A stretch of DNA of 64,000 nucleotides, taken from NCBI GenBank assembly GCA_020086605.1, contig JACBWW010000015.1:10419097-10483096 (forward strand). Direction: 5' to 3'. The notes under the pieces were generated by a model. It ran no database searches. It saw only the letters and a program-made list of their open reading frames with translations, and was not told where the DNA came from. Below, piece after piece: positions 41,901-55,168 of this stretch; the first letter of the stretch is position 1; every line of letters starts with the position of its first letter. This DNA is from Lanius collurio. Taxonomy: Eukaryota > Chordata > Aves > Passeriformes > Laniidae. The position numbers and the translations under genes are program-made.

Positions 41901-42814
41901 TTCTCGTAAGTGAAAGTTGTACAGCATGTAAGGAAAAGAAAATTTGTTTTTTACTCTTAATACTTGTCACAAATGATGAAACTTAAGGTGATGGTAATTT
42001 TAAAGGTAAAATACTGTGAAAATCAGGTATGAAAAAACACAGGATGTGAAAATACTTGTAAAAACTGACAGTATTTATGTATAATACCTAGTAAGATTTC
42101 CAAAATTGATACCTTTTAAAATACAAATTTAATGTTAGTGCCTCATGTCATAAGTTGTTTCTCAGTGATGGGCAAGTTCCTGTGAGCAAATTATTCCAAA
42201 TACAGATTTGTTGAAAGATTTCCCTCACTCTGAGACATTTGATAATCTGATGAGAGCAAGAGAGAGGAGAAGTCCTGGCAGAGTAATAATCTGATTTGCT
42301 GTAAGGATTACTTTGACAGCTGGGCAATGAGAGTTTTCAGGTTGTTTTTCAGGAAATAAGATAGTGGTAATTATGATACCTATTTTGGGAAAAGAATGAT
42401 GGAGTTCCTGGGTTTACTGTTCTTTTTGTTCTATATGTGTTACAGATAGGCTTATAGTTCCATAAAACTTGGAGCAAAATCCCATATTTTAACTACCTTT
42501 AAAATGCTTTAAAATACTTTAGAAATTGTGTCTTGAATTTATTTTTTGAGACAAAAGCAGAACTAATAATTTATAATGTTGTTACCTTCATCGCTGTAAT
42601 TTAGTGACTTTAAAATGTGGGCAATTTTTTTAATTATTAAAAAAAAAGGCAATCACCTATATAATCTATTTTTTGTTTTGTTGGGGTTTTTTTAAATTGC
42701 ATTTTGCAATTAAAATAATGCACCATACTCTTCCCATCTCATTTAAGTTTGTTTGGACAAGTAAATTTTAGTTACCTCAGTTTCCCTTTGTCTGGGTACT
42801 GTAATGCTCATTAT

Positions 42815-43173
42815 GGAAAACTAATGACTCCCTGTGGTGAGCTGTCCCCAGCCAGCAGCTGAGCTTCCACCCAGCAGGAGCAACAGCTACTTTGGAAGAA
42901 GTTTTATTGTTGAACATAACATTACATGTCATGGAATATCCCTGGGGTAGCCTGCTGTGTCACCTCCCAACCTCTTGCAAACATCCAGACTACTCACGGG
43001 AAAGGCAGAGTAGGAAACAGAGAAGGCCTTGATGCTGTGCCAGCAGTGCTCAACAATGACTAAAACACTGGTGAGTTATCAACACTTTGGTTCACAAATT
43101 TAAAACACAGCAGCATACATGATAAAAATTATGGTATGATAAAAATTAATTCCATCTCAGCCAAATCAGTACA
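42815..43173 (-). mobile_element. Solo LTR of an endogenous retrovirus, internally deleted (antisense)
   Basis: Matches a second bird LTR family at both ends. The left part is 'CCTGTGGTGAGCTGTCCCCA' and GCAGCTGAGCTTCCACC. The right part includes ATGTCATGGAATATCCCTGG, AGAAGGCCTTGATGCTGTGC, GTGAGTTATCAACACTTTGG, and an end near ATCTCAGCCAAATCAGTACA. In the usual orientation this end is the LTR start, so it reads on the - strand. The part between the CACC block and the ATTACATGTCATGG block is much shorter than I remember for the family, indicating an internal deletion. No viral gene remains nearby. Confidence 0.75.
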
Positions 43174-44815
43174 CTGCTCTTACAGAAACTGCTGTAGAGT
43201 TGCTAAGTACAATTAGCCCTATTTCTTTCAAATTTTTATCACAACATATGGTCAAAAATCTTGAAAATATGGGATTAAAATCTTTATTGTTTATTCATAT
43301 TGAGTAAGTGAAGAAAGAAACAATGACAGATTTCACAGTTCTAGCGTTGACTCCAATTGGAGTGATGTGCCCACAGGCTACAGTTCCCACTTGCATTGAC
43401 CGTACAAAAAATTATTGGAAATGTAAAGATTTGCTCTCATGTCTGGCAGGTTTAAGTTGCATGTGATTCCAGTATGCACTGTGACAAATGCATTTATGTG
43501 CTGTCTGATACTGTGCATGATTTCACTGCATAGAAGAGACATAAGGTTGAAATTGTCATCTATATTTATCAGATATTGATGAGCAGTGGGAGGCTTCTAC
43601 TTACTAAGCTATGTGAGAGGAAACTTTGCACTGAATATTCCATCAATTATCCATAAACCATTCAGGAAAAGTGAAGGTATTCTCAACTATCACTTGTTAC
43701 TTTCCAACAGCCTGATCATAAAACCAGGCTAACTGCACAGAGGTGACAGACATAATTTCATCACATAATTATGAATGGATGTATTTTTTTTAATCCTTTT
43801 AGGTTGTCAGGTGCTTTGGAAAGTTACGATAATAAGGCTGCTTTGTGAGTTGGGTTCAGCTCTCTATAAAACATAGAGTAGTAATGCAGACTTCTTTACT
43901 CAGATTTAATAGCTTTCCTTTACTTGGAATGAAGAAAGATATCTTGAGGTATTCAAAGCTGAGCACATGCACTTACTGATTTTGTTTACCAAGACCTCGT
44001 ACAAAAATCTCACTAATAATCAGTTTTGTGAGATGTCCCCATTTTGCTGGTTCTGTAGACAGCAATGGAGGACAACATTTTTTCGTCCCTGACTCTACAT
44101 GCCTGTGCAATCCAAAACTGTCACCTGTGTGACTTGCAATACTCTTTTTTGATAAATTTGGTATGTACTATTTTTTTTTTTACAGTTGTTCTTGTCTTCT
44201 CTTTAGAAAGATGAAGGCAAATCTGGCAATGGAAGCAGAGTTAATAATCTGACACTGGTATGCTGAGAAGGTACATAATACTGTAGAGAAGGGAAGACAG
44301 ATTCATCTGATAGTTAGAAGAGAGCAATTGGGTTATTGGACAGTAGGCTAAAATTTATTTGCAGTTGATCATTGCTGTGTGTAAACAGGTACCTGTTCTG
44401 AAGCAGGTTTCTGTGATGTAACACCATTCCCCCAAGCTATCCACCATGGTCTTCTACATTTAGATCAATAAACCTCAAAAGAATGACCATTCAGCCTTAG
44501 AATATCCTTCACCCCACATGAAATTATAGCTGTTATAGTTATATGGTTGTAATATTACAAGCAATTCATAAGCTTCCTGAATTTGGATACCAGTGTGTTG
44601 TCAAGGAGGATGCTTATTTTCAAGATATATGTGTGTGTATGAAAGATCAGTAATTCTAAAAGTATTAGTAACTAGTGTGCGAAATTCACAATTAGTTAGG
44701 ATCAGAAACAGTGTAGGGTAAGTTTTAAAAAACAGCTCTTTTCTATACAGTGCATAGAAAAGTGGGATCACAAGCTCAGCCCTGCAGAAAGGCAGATTCC
44801 TCTGCATTGTACTTT

Positions 44816-44829
44816 TGTGTGTGTGTGTG
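44816..44829. repeat. Short (TG)7 repeat
   Basis: Fourteen bases of alternating TG just upstream of the CR1 at 44895. Confidence 0.85.
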
Positions 44830-44894
44830 AGCTAAGGCATTGTGTCAAATCACAATTATTTCATGAAGTTTCAAACACTTGGCTGCTTCTTTTC

Positions 44895-45060
44895 AGGCAT
44901 TAGAATGGGCTGCCCTGGGAGGCGATGGAGTCACCATCCCTGGAGGTGTTTAAGAGGCATCTGGATGATGTAGTGATGTGGTTTAGGGTAACAGTGGTAG
45001 TACTGTGGAATGATCTTAAAGGTCTTTTCCACCCTTGATGTTTCCATGATTTTATGATCC
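44895..45060 (+). mobile_element. CR1 LINE 3' end (+ strand)
   Basis: A CR1 tail with GGGCTGCCCTGGGAGGCGAT, GGAGTCACCATCCCTGGAGG, TGTTTAAGAGGCATCTGGAT, GGAATGATCTTAAAGGTC and a decayed terminal repeat CCATGATTTTATGATCC. It ends about 95 bases from the 3' end of the inverted older CR1 that follows. Confidence 0.85.
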
Positions 45061-45154
45061 TTAGTATCTCAGCATCAAATGAATGAGTAGTATAAGATTA
45101 AAATCTATTGTACCTATTCAATTTTGATTATATGAACAAAGCCAAAAAATAGTG

Positions 45155-46530
45155 TTTCATATATTCATCAGCTAGAAGAGACCATGAGAACATCTTCTCT
45201 GACTTTCTATATATAATTTAGAATTAAAACACTTCAATTAGTCATCAAGCAATTCAGATAATGAATCTGATATTTCTGAAGCTACATCTACTTATCCAAG
45301 TAGATAGTAGTATAATCTTTACCTAGAGACTCCCACCACAGAAAATGCATCACACCTCTGGTAGTTGGTTGCAATGGTACATTGCCCCTATTGTTAGGAA
45401 AAAATACCCATTCCTCATTTAAAGTTGTTTGGTTACAGTTATATTGGACTCAGACTCTTGTATAAAACCATTGTCTCCATTCCACAAATAATTTTCAGGT
45501 TTGTCTTTGTCCCTAATTTTTTAATATTCCTTTTTAGAAGGGCAGAAATGAAAAAAAGGGGAAAAAAAACCAAAAACCAAACAACCAAACAAAAAACCAT
45601 AAAGCATTCTCAGTTTGGTCTCCTCAGTGCAGAATACAAATATGAGTCTGTTGTATTATTCTTACCTCTCTCTGGATATACCTCCAAGGACTTCACAGAG
45701 GCTCAGAGGCTTTTGGGTATTGGTTTTGACTCATTAGACTCAGATTTCTTATTGACTTGCATGTCTGCTATGATCATTAAATCCTTTTATAGCTGCTGTT
45801 TTTTAGGATGTGGGTCTGTGTTCATGTCCTACATTTCTCATTCACTCGTGAAGTTGCTCAACTTTACACTTGGCTACCTTTGAACACATTTTGCTTGAAT
45901 GAGCAACTGACTATAATGATTTTGCTGTCATTATCTACAACCTTAGTTTCCTGAATACATATTTACCTCCAAATCATCTGTGAAAATTTTGTGAAGTATC
46001 AGCTTTTGTACCAAGAAGTTTCCTATAAAATTATGATTCTACATTGGCAACTACATGTTATTGCAGATAAATTATTTTTCCTTCAGGTATCAGTTTTTAT
46101 TCCAAGAAAGCTATGCCCTTCTGATATTCAGTTACCTTCAGAAAGTTTACTAATAAAAAAATTAAATTAGGTTTGTCTGACAAGGTTAATTTTTTCATAA
46201 ACCCATGTTGACTGCATTATATTCATGATTTTCTGTTGTTCATTCTCATATCATCTATTTTATTTTTTGCCTTGGATATGCATCAAGCTGTTCAGCTTAG
46301 CTGGAATACCTGATTTTGTCTTATGAATATTTCAACAATCTTTTTTTTTTTTTTAGGCTTTCCAAATTTTCCTGTTATTCTGAGATTTATTAAAATGCTA
46401 AGAGCTAGTCAACTCTTTTAAAATTATTAGGAACGAATTATCTAACCTGACAGATATATGTCCCTATAAAAAAACCTCTTTATCACCTTTCCCAGTTGCC
46501 AGTGGCTTGAAAAGGACTTTCTTATCTTTG
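45155..46530 (-). mobile_element. Ancient CR1 LINE fragment, about 1.4 kb (- strand)
   Basis: Heavily diverged, but collinear over its length with the antisense of reptile-type CR1 elements that I remember from turtles and crocodilians. Landmarks are the 3' end 'AGCTAGAAGAGACCATGAGA' near 45172, the CCCACCACAGAAAATGCATC to TTGCAATGGTACATTGCCCC stretch near 45335-45390, CTCAGTGCAGAATACAAATA near 45625, ATCATCTGTGAAAATTTTGT near 45975, CATAAACCCATGTTGACTGC near 46196, and the CTTTTAAAATTATTAGG to TTATCTAACCTG stretch near 46416-46450. It covers the 3'UTR back into the reverse-transcriptase region. An A/C-rich stretch at 45548-45600 may be a later expansion. A 152-codon frame inside it is chance. 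Confidence 0.7.
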
Positions 46531-46897
46531 GGTAACAAAAGTATATTTTCTCATTCTTTGTTTTTTTCTTTTGGGTTTGGTATTTTTAAACTATACCAGA
46601 CATGGAAATCTTAGCTTTTCTTATCAGTTTTCTTCACTTCCCCTTTTCCCTTCTGTATCTTCCCTCCAGAACTTCATTATTTTTTCCATCCTTACACCTC
46701 TGCCTAGCAATTCTCTGAGACCAAGAATCACCCTCACAAACCTCACAGGCACAGGAACAGACCTCTCTTGATTTGTTCAGCTTCTCAAAACTCCAGCCAC
46801 ACAGCTCTCACTAAGAAAGGCAGACAAACATATCAAACACACAGCTTGCCAAATCCTTTTTACACCCAAGAAGACTGGCAGCTTTAAATGATTCCCC

Positions 46898-46914
46898 CTC
46901 ACACACACACACAC
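46898..46914. repeat. Short (CA)n repeat
   Basis: CACACACACACAC run following TCCCCCT; intronic. Confidence 0.85.
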
Positions 46915-49900
46915 CCCTTCTTTTTATCTGTATTGTTGGGCTGTTTGGGTATTTTCATCCCTGTCCAGCTTTACTGAATTTTAATTGGAGCATTGAAATG
47001 TTACAGGCAATATGACAGCCAAGAAAGAACTGTTTAAACAGTAGTATTGATAAAATCCTATTAGTTCCAATACATTATTTTTGGCAGCTGTACTTCTGGT
47101 TTTGGGAGGGGTGATCCTTCATGAAAGTTTATAGCTTCTCCCCCAGCCAGGTCCAAAGTTCTGTCTATTTTTAGTAATCAAAAACATATTTTTGACAGAG
47201 TGACATTTTTATACTCTTATTCAAAATTATATATTTTTATTGTGTGTGCTTTGTCGCATCCATCTCTTTAGTACCTCAGTTGCAATGGTAGCCTGTAGCA
47301 TAATAGGTTAGAAACCATGCTGGCCCTTAGATAACCTGTATTTTCACCCAGACTATGCCAATGGATTATTTTACAGCCTTAGGCCAGTCATTCACCTTTC
47401 TTTACACTGTGTACTATCTGTGCAATGCTTTGAAATCAGTAACTAAAAACTGCTACTTAAATTCTATGCATTATTCTGCTCACATAACTGATCTTTTCAT
47501 GTCTTCAGCTCCAGAAACATTATGTTCTAGGCAAACTTTACATCTTTGTCCAAAGTAGTGACTTTTTAAAGTTTGAACTAGAAAACATTGTAAAGCAAAG
47601 TCTTTTGCATGTTAATGGTACAAGAAAATAGAATTATATTTTTATCAGGGCTAGAGAAGTCAATACTTTAAGGCAGGAGAGAATATTTCACAAACCTTTG
47701 TTTCCAATTCAGAAGTAAACAGAATGAGATAAATAGCATGGATAGCTGCAAATAATTGTAAGTTGAAAATAAACAATCACTGAAAAAGTGCTCTTTGCAC
47801 ACTTTAAAAGTAAGACACGTTGTAAGCAGGTGTTCTGGTATAACTGATTATCAGAATACGTATGGTTAGCTGCTGTAGGATATAAAATCAAGTTCTTTAA
47901 TAGCTCAAGAGCAAGGGACAGGAGATCTCCCAAGTGCAATAAATACAACATCTGATAAGGTGGTTAGAATGTTGAAGCTGGTTTCTGTAGTTTCAAGTTA
48001 AACTCAATTACCAAAGCTGAAGCCATTGTTTACATTGCAGGAACAATCTGTCCAAGATCCTGTAAGCTTTTTACTTGTGGCTTTTTGAACTGTGAATTAA
48101 ATATTACAAAGACATAGATAAAACTAAACAAGAAACTAGAATTCTTTAGGAAGTTTAGATTGAAACCCTTGAGACATGGTGTGTTATCAGCTGATCTGTT
48201 ATAACATGTATCTGCCGACTAGCTGTGGAGATCTGGAGAATCTTGCTCTGGACAAGCATAATTTTTTAAAATTATGCCTGTACTAGTAGGAAGGTTTATG
48301 TCCACATTCCTTTGTGGCTCCTAAGATACTTCATTGACACTACCAGGTTATTCAACAAAAAAAGCATTTAAAGGATCTTAATTATTCCACGGTAAATAAA
48401 ATTTATATCAATGGCATGCATTGGGGAATGCTTAGGCAAACCTTTGAACTGGCAGAGTTTAGGGGATTTGTCTGAGAGTGTCCCTAGGTACCAGCAGGTA
48501 ATGAGAAGCTGGAGTACAAACCAGTGGCAGTGTCCTCTGTGGGGAAAGCCACATCTCAGACATGAGTCTTTCCACGTCTTCAGCTGATGTTACCCCAGGG
48601 GAAGGTAGGCAAGACCTTTTCTTTAATCTTAGGCAACACATTCAGATTTGGTAATCAGAGGGTTTATACAACCAAAGTTAACATAGGTTAAGTGTACCTG
48701 TGGTTCAAAAACATGTATTCTGGGAATAATATGTGAGGAGCAAAGATTAGTAACTTATATATTCCTCTTGAAATCAATAACATTCGAATGCAAAAATATC
48801 ACATAAATTGATCATTAATACTGCTTAATCAAATAATCATAAGCAAGGCAGATTTCTTTGAATCAAATTTATTTAAATCCTTCATTTTAATCACAAATCA
48901 GCAACTAAGATTTGCTGATTTAGATAATTGATGCTAATCTTGTTTTGCATTTGTATTTTACTTTAGAAAAAAGTCATTTTTATGACCTGGGATAATCTTT
49001 TTAAAAAAAAATAGATTGTCCAGTAGCACAAAGATTTCTTCTTCTTGCTTGTCTGGTTGATATATTATAAATGAAAAAAAATTGGTTTCGACCAGTTTAA
49101 AATATATTTATTTAGATATTTAAATTTGTTTTGTGGTAGAAAATGGTTAAGAATTCATTTGGGTTTTTTTAAAAAAGGTTCTTTTTTTTTTAACGATTAC
49201 TTGTGTTTTCTGTCGTACGAGATAGAAACTACAATGCAACTGAAATAATTCAGTGAAATTTTAAGTCTTTTTCCTGAATTAAATAAAGGTATCATGAAAT
49301 ATGATGTATACATATATAGAATAGAAGGTATCAAATATATCCAAGTGTTAAATGACTGATGTTTTTTACAGAAAACAATTTATTACTGTGTTTAATACAG
49401 TTTCTGAAAACAACATGCCAAATTTTAGAAAACATTTATATATTTAATCATGTAGATGATGACTGCTGTATTTTCAGTATGGATTTGGTGTATGTTTATA
49501 TATATTGGAAAATTTCACTTGGATATAAGTCTCTGATTTAATACCCATGTAAGATAAAAACAACTCTGTGAGAGCCCTTTCTTTCACTTTTTAAAAAGAT
49601 TTCCTGCTTTTTCCCATGACTATATATTGGTGTACTGAAAGAGAAGAAGAATGTTTTCAAACCCAAGGCCATGTTGCCAACCTCAAAAAAAAAAAAATTT
49701 ACTTTGTGTTTGCAACTGAAATTGAGATCAAAAGTAGTTAAAACAAAAACTCTGCACTGTGTACTTCTATTAAAATAGATTAAATAATATTATAATAGCT
49801 GAAAACTAAGTTACTGTTAATTAAAATTAAGTGCTTGTCATCACACTGACCTTAAAATTACTTATTTTTCCTTTATCTTCTTGTGAACACTCCTGGATAG

Positions 49901-50424
49901 TTCACTGATTTTTGCTGTGCATTGTTATGTAAAAAGGCAATCAATAAGGCAATTCTATTGTCCTTTTGTAACCACTGCCCATATGTCTGACATTGGTTAT
50001 TAAACATGGAGACCTGGGAAATGTCAGTGTTGTTACCTATTTAACCTTTTCTATTACAGGATGATTCTGTACATAATACAGCACAAGTCTGTTTCTTATA
50101 GCTGAAAAATGCTAATTGATAATGAAACTAGAAATCAATGACTTTGTGCCTACCCAAAAAGATTAAGAAACAGATGTTATGTGGCCAAAAACCCTAAAAA
50201 TCAAATTCTGCCTGATGATCCTAATCTTTTCTATGACAAAACAGCAGATTTCATGAGCAGAAAAGTAATGGTAATTTCCAAGTTCTCCAGACATGACTTT
50301 CATAAAAGTTCACTCACACTTTTCTAACCAAGATGATTGAATTCATGTATTTATAAGTGGCAGAAGAATCAAAGACAAAAATGATCTCATAATCAGCTCA
50401 AAATGTAATCGTGGACAATCTGAT

Positions 50425-50517
50425 TCACACTGGCCCTTCTTTGGGCAGGATTTGGACCAGATTGAGTCCTGAGGTCCCTTCCAACTGAAACCATTCTTTA
50501 GTTCTGTGCTTTATGAT
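50425..50517 (+). mobile_element. CR1 LINE terminal fragment (+ strand)
   Basis: Short fragment with TGGACCAGATTGAGTCCTGA, GGTCCCTTCCAACTGAAACC and ATTCTTTAGTTCTGTG, matching the last bases of CR1. It is too short to subfamily. Confidence 0.65.
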
Positions 50518-51250
50518 ACTGAAGCAGTATGCAAGGACTTTGGAAGATGGGGCTAAAATTAAAAAGTGTTCTTACATCAATTCAGTGGAAAGTTCAAATG
50601 TAATTCACCTTGTCTTATACTGAGGAACTGACTGAACAATGTCCTGAAACCATTTTTACCTATTACTTTGATGGTTCACTGACTAATAAATACTCTGGGA
50701 TTGTAAGTATAGTGTGAAAATTCTGTGTTCTCTGTGAACTCGATTGTTGGAGTATTCTGACTGTCATAGGGCTTTAAGCCATCAGGATGTGGAAGGTATT
50801 TTTAGATTATATATATCATCATGCAGCCTCATTCTTAAGATCAAAGATTGAGAGGAAAATGCCAAGAAATATGCCAAGGAAAACAGCTGTTTGGGAAAAG
50901 TGCTGTGAAAATTACTTAGATAAGTAAAGCTAATATACTTCCACACGACTCCATAGTATTTAGAAGTACATTTTTTGCATATATATGTATATATCTAGTT
51001 GATTGTGCAATCATAACATGTGCATTAACATTAAAGAATAGTAATATAGTTTATATTTAAAAGGTTGCAAACAATCAGCTCTACGATTTTAAAATCTAAC
51101 CATATTATTCATGTTCAATGAAAGTTCCTTGATGTATGGAAGAGCATAAAGGGTCATTTAAATTGTAATAAATATGGTGTTTGGATAATTCGGAGGCATA
51201 AACCTAAATCCTTTTATGATATTCATTTCTATTGAATTAAAATAAGGAAG

Positions 51251-51270
51251 ATTCAGATATATATCTGAAT
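51251..51270. repeat. 20-bp perfect palindrome
   Basis: ATTCAGATAT is followed directly by its reverse complement ATATCTGAAT. It lies 420 bases before the last coding exon in AT-rich intron. Confidence 0.8.
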
Positions 51271-51664
51271 AACAATGAGCACCGGGTTAAGCTAATGTTC
51301 CCAAGTCAAAGAGCTGTATGAACTAAATTCAAATATATGGGATGTACTATCTATTGATATTTAATCTTCTTCCTGGTTTTTGTAAAAGTTAGAAGTGAAT
51401 AGATACGCTGAAAGTAATGTTTACTTTTTCCTCATGTCAGTAGGAAAAAAGAGCTTTCCCAATAGTCCGATAAATGGGGTTTAGGCATTGTTTTTGATGC
51501 ATTCTAAATTACAAGAACACTAAAAATGAAATATTATAAACTGCTTAATATCTGAAACATCTGAAGCTGAGATATATAGCAATGCTGCGCTGCACATATT
51601 AACTCATCTCCTTTGCTCACAGTGTCTCTCCCTGTTCGTATATAATGCACACAGGTAGCTCTGA

Positions 51665-52393
<729 letters not shown>

Positions 52394-54130
52394 GGATCTG
52401 TGTTAGATATTTACCAAGTTAATAGTTTTACAGTACATAGCACTTAAATTACACCATTCTTCAAATTTACACAATTTTAATTTTAAATTGTTAAGCCCTT
52501 CTATACCTGTTGGTTTTTTGACATGTACACAATTTGAATCAACTTCCACATAAAAGTGACTAAAATGATGGCTATTTGATAATGGTACTCCTTTTTAATT
52601 ATCAGCCGAGATTGTGTTGTTTGACTGAAATTACTAATTATTGAAATTCATGATAAGTACAATAAATTATCATAAAAGAAGAAGAAAAAAAAAACAAAAC
52701 AAAAAAGCTTCAGGGAATTTAATATGGTACTTTGCATTTGTAAATGGAAGACTTACATATAATTCAAATTTTGTTTTGTTTTGCTTCAGACACAAAGCAA
52801 GAGCTGATGTGCAACAACCTTTGACTCCTTAAGCTGAAATGTTATGTCCTGTCCAGTCCACTGTTAAATCTTTTTGTGCCTTGAAGTGAAAGTCTTACAA
52901 GAAAGACAAACATAGAAATTATAAAATTTATTCCCACTGTGGCTACAGGAATGCTTGCCATTGGAAAGAAAGTTTTGCTACCAAATTCCTGGTGTCAAGT
53001 TGTCTAACATATGTGGACAGGAAAAATAAAAAGAGAAATTATATTTGCAGTGTTTTCTGATCACTGCATTTTGGAGTTTATTTTTATGGTATCCTAGTTG
53101 AGAAAGCTGCTTGCAGAAGCTTAACCTTTTTTTAGAAAAAAAAAAATAAATGTTAGTTTTTTCAGCTATCACAGGGTGGCATCAGCAAGGAGTTTCAGGT
53201 CTACTGAAGAGAAATATTGCACACCCTTTCAGAGTATACCACATTCTAAAAACCTGGCATTGCAAAACTTCACTTACATCACTGAGGAAACTGTTAATTA
53301 AAAATAAAGAAAATGCATTTAAATAAAATGAAAATGCAAAGAACTGAAGTCTACAACCAGTAGATAACATTTTTGCTTATTCATTGTACCATTGATTCCT
53401 GTTTGTTAAAACATTTGGTTAGCTCAACAGGTTTTCTAGTCCATGCATCCAATTGGATTAATGCAAAAAAGAAAAAAAAGGAAAAAAATCAAAACAACAA
53501 AAACTTTGTATTTTTTATAGGTTGTTTACTTAGTGTTCTAACACTGGTTAAACATGTAAATGGGAAAAATAAGATTCCCATAAATAGAATAATAAATCAA
53601 TAGAAAGCCAGCAGTGAACCTCTGTCCAGACTCTGAACGATGACTTAGAAGTTTGAGAGTATTTTTATTTTTATTATGTTTTTGCTAAAGAATGCTTATA
53701 AGCTCTTACTATGACCTCCATTTACTGAAGGCAATCAGAAAAAAATACCTTTTTTTAAACAAAGTTTTATTGCAATTTAGATTGTGTAAAATTGCTTAGA
53801 AATCTGGAATTTTCTAGCATTGTACTCTTGTGTGCGTTGAGCATTCTGCCCTGTGTGGTACAGTAGATCTCTCTTTAGCTTGAGCAAATCTCCTGGTAAG
53901 TAGATTTAACTGAGATAAAAATTTGCTTACATTTCTAGCTACTGAATCTGTTTTCCTTTTTAAGAACTCTTTTCCATTGTGAACAAACAATAATCATGTA
54001 AGCTGTCTGTTACTCAACTGCAGTAGTCTGTCTCACACATTTTTTGTTCTGTAATTTATACCACGTGAATGTTCTGTATGTAGAAAATGCTTGACAAAAG
54101 GAGAATAAACCCCATAAATTTTAAACAGTC
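52394..54130 (+). other. FSTL5: FSTL5 3' untranslated region (3' end inferred)
   Basis: AT-rich, unspliced-looking sequence after the stop, without recognised repeats. Candidate AATAAA hexamers are at 52661, 53025, 53145, 53303, 53322, 53591 and 54104. Some are embedded in A-rich runs and are weak candidates. A length of about 1.7 kb with the last site used would be in keeping with the long 3'UTR I recall for mammalian FSTL5. The use of more than one site is possible. Confidence 0.6.
54104..54109 (+). promoter_or_regulatory. FSTL5: Probable distal polyadenylation signal
   Basis: AATAAA within GGAGAATAAACCCC. About 15-20 bases later comes AAACAGTCC, followed by a GT-rich element (GACTTTGGTG at 54132). 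This has the best layout of hexamer, cleavage position and downstream element among the candidates. CR1 sequence begins some 230 bases further on. Confidence 0.55.
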
Positions 54131-54334
54131 CTGACTTTGGTGAATCGTCCAATCAGCCACACTGAGCTGGCAAGTAAAACTATTTGAAAGCATATATTGT
54201 TTTATATAGATGTATGAAAAGAGATGTATTTATGTATATACAAAATAATATGCAGTTGGAAAGAAATTTTTTTCTTAAGTAAGTGGAAAAGTTTCCTTTG
54301 GCTGCTACAAAGAAAAACTCATCTATTAGCACAT

Positions 54335-55168
54335 CTAAAACTCAAGTGCAGGCTGAGTGGAGAATGGATTGAGGCAAACCTTAGGGAGGAAGACTTAGGA
54401 GTGTTAGTGGATGAAAAGCTCAGTATGGCTCAGCATTGTGCGCCTGCAACCCAGAAATCCAACTGCATCCTGGTCTGCATCGAGAGAGACATGACCAGCA
54501 GGTTGAGTGATGTGATTATTATTTGCCTTCAATAATTCTACTTCTTTTTTTGACAATATTTTCCAGACTGTGTGTGTAAACAATGGTCACAACTTCTCAC
54601 CATTGTTTTTTCAGTGAAGTTAAACAAATATTTAATCACCGTGGTTGCTTTCATAGCTCTCAGAGCTGAAGTTCAGCTTTCTCAAATACAGATGGCCTGA
54701 CTGAAAGCGTTGATCTAAATGAGGGGAAGAGCTGGAACATCTTTCCATTTTTTGCTAGCAGCTCTATGAGGAAAGCTGATCTAAATGGGTTTTTTCAACC
54801 CAGAGAAGTGATGTCTGCAGGGAGGCCTAAGAACAGCCTGCCAGTATGCATGGGAGGTTATAATACAGACAGGATTAAATTCTTCACAACTGTGCATAGC
54901 AGGAGGACAAGACACAGCAGCATAAATTGAGTTTCAAACTGGATATAAGGGAAAGCTGCAGTGACAGTCAAGCATGGGAGCAGGCTTAGGAGGCTAAGCA
55001 TGGGAGCCTGCTTAGGAGGGTATGCAGTCTCCATTCTTGGCATTTTTTACACCTGTCTGGATTATGCCCATCTGACCTTTAGTGGAACTGGCTGTGATTA
55101 GCAGAGTTTTGGACTAGAGACCTGCCAAGGGCCCTTCACACCTCACTTGTCTTGTGATTCTATCATTA
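54335..55168 (+). mobile_element. CR1 LINE 3' portion, about 830 bp (+ strand)
   Basis: The 5' part reads GGAGGAAGACTTAGGAGTGT, GATGAAAAGCTCAGTATGGC, GCGCCTGCAACCCAGAAATC and CATGACCAGCAGGTTGAG, matching CR1 ORF2 near its end. The 3' part reads AGCAGGAGGACAAGACACAG, AACTGGATATAAGGGAAAGC, GGACTAGAGACCTGCCAAGG and ends TTGTGATTCTATCAT. The middle (about 54515-54730) is too diverged to follow; CTATGAGGAAAGCTGATCTA near 54764 restores the register. One or two insertions could be involved. It contains a 26-bp tandem duplication at 54970-55020. Confidence 0.85.
54970..55020. repeat. 26-bp tandem duplication within CR1
   Basis: AAGCATGGGAGCAGGCTTAG with its continuation at 54970-54995 is repeated at 54996-55020 with a CAGG to CCTG difference and one base less. 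CR1 copies normally have a single unit here. Confidence 0.85.

Noticed and set aside
45425..45883. 152-codon + frame
   Set aside because: Lies inside the ancient CR1 on its non-coding strand and includes an A/C-rich low-complexity stretch. Not a gene.
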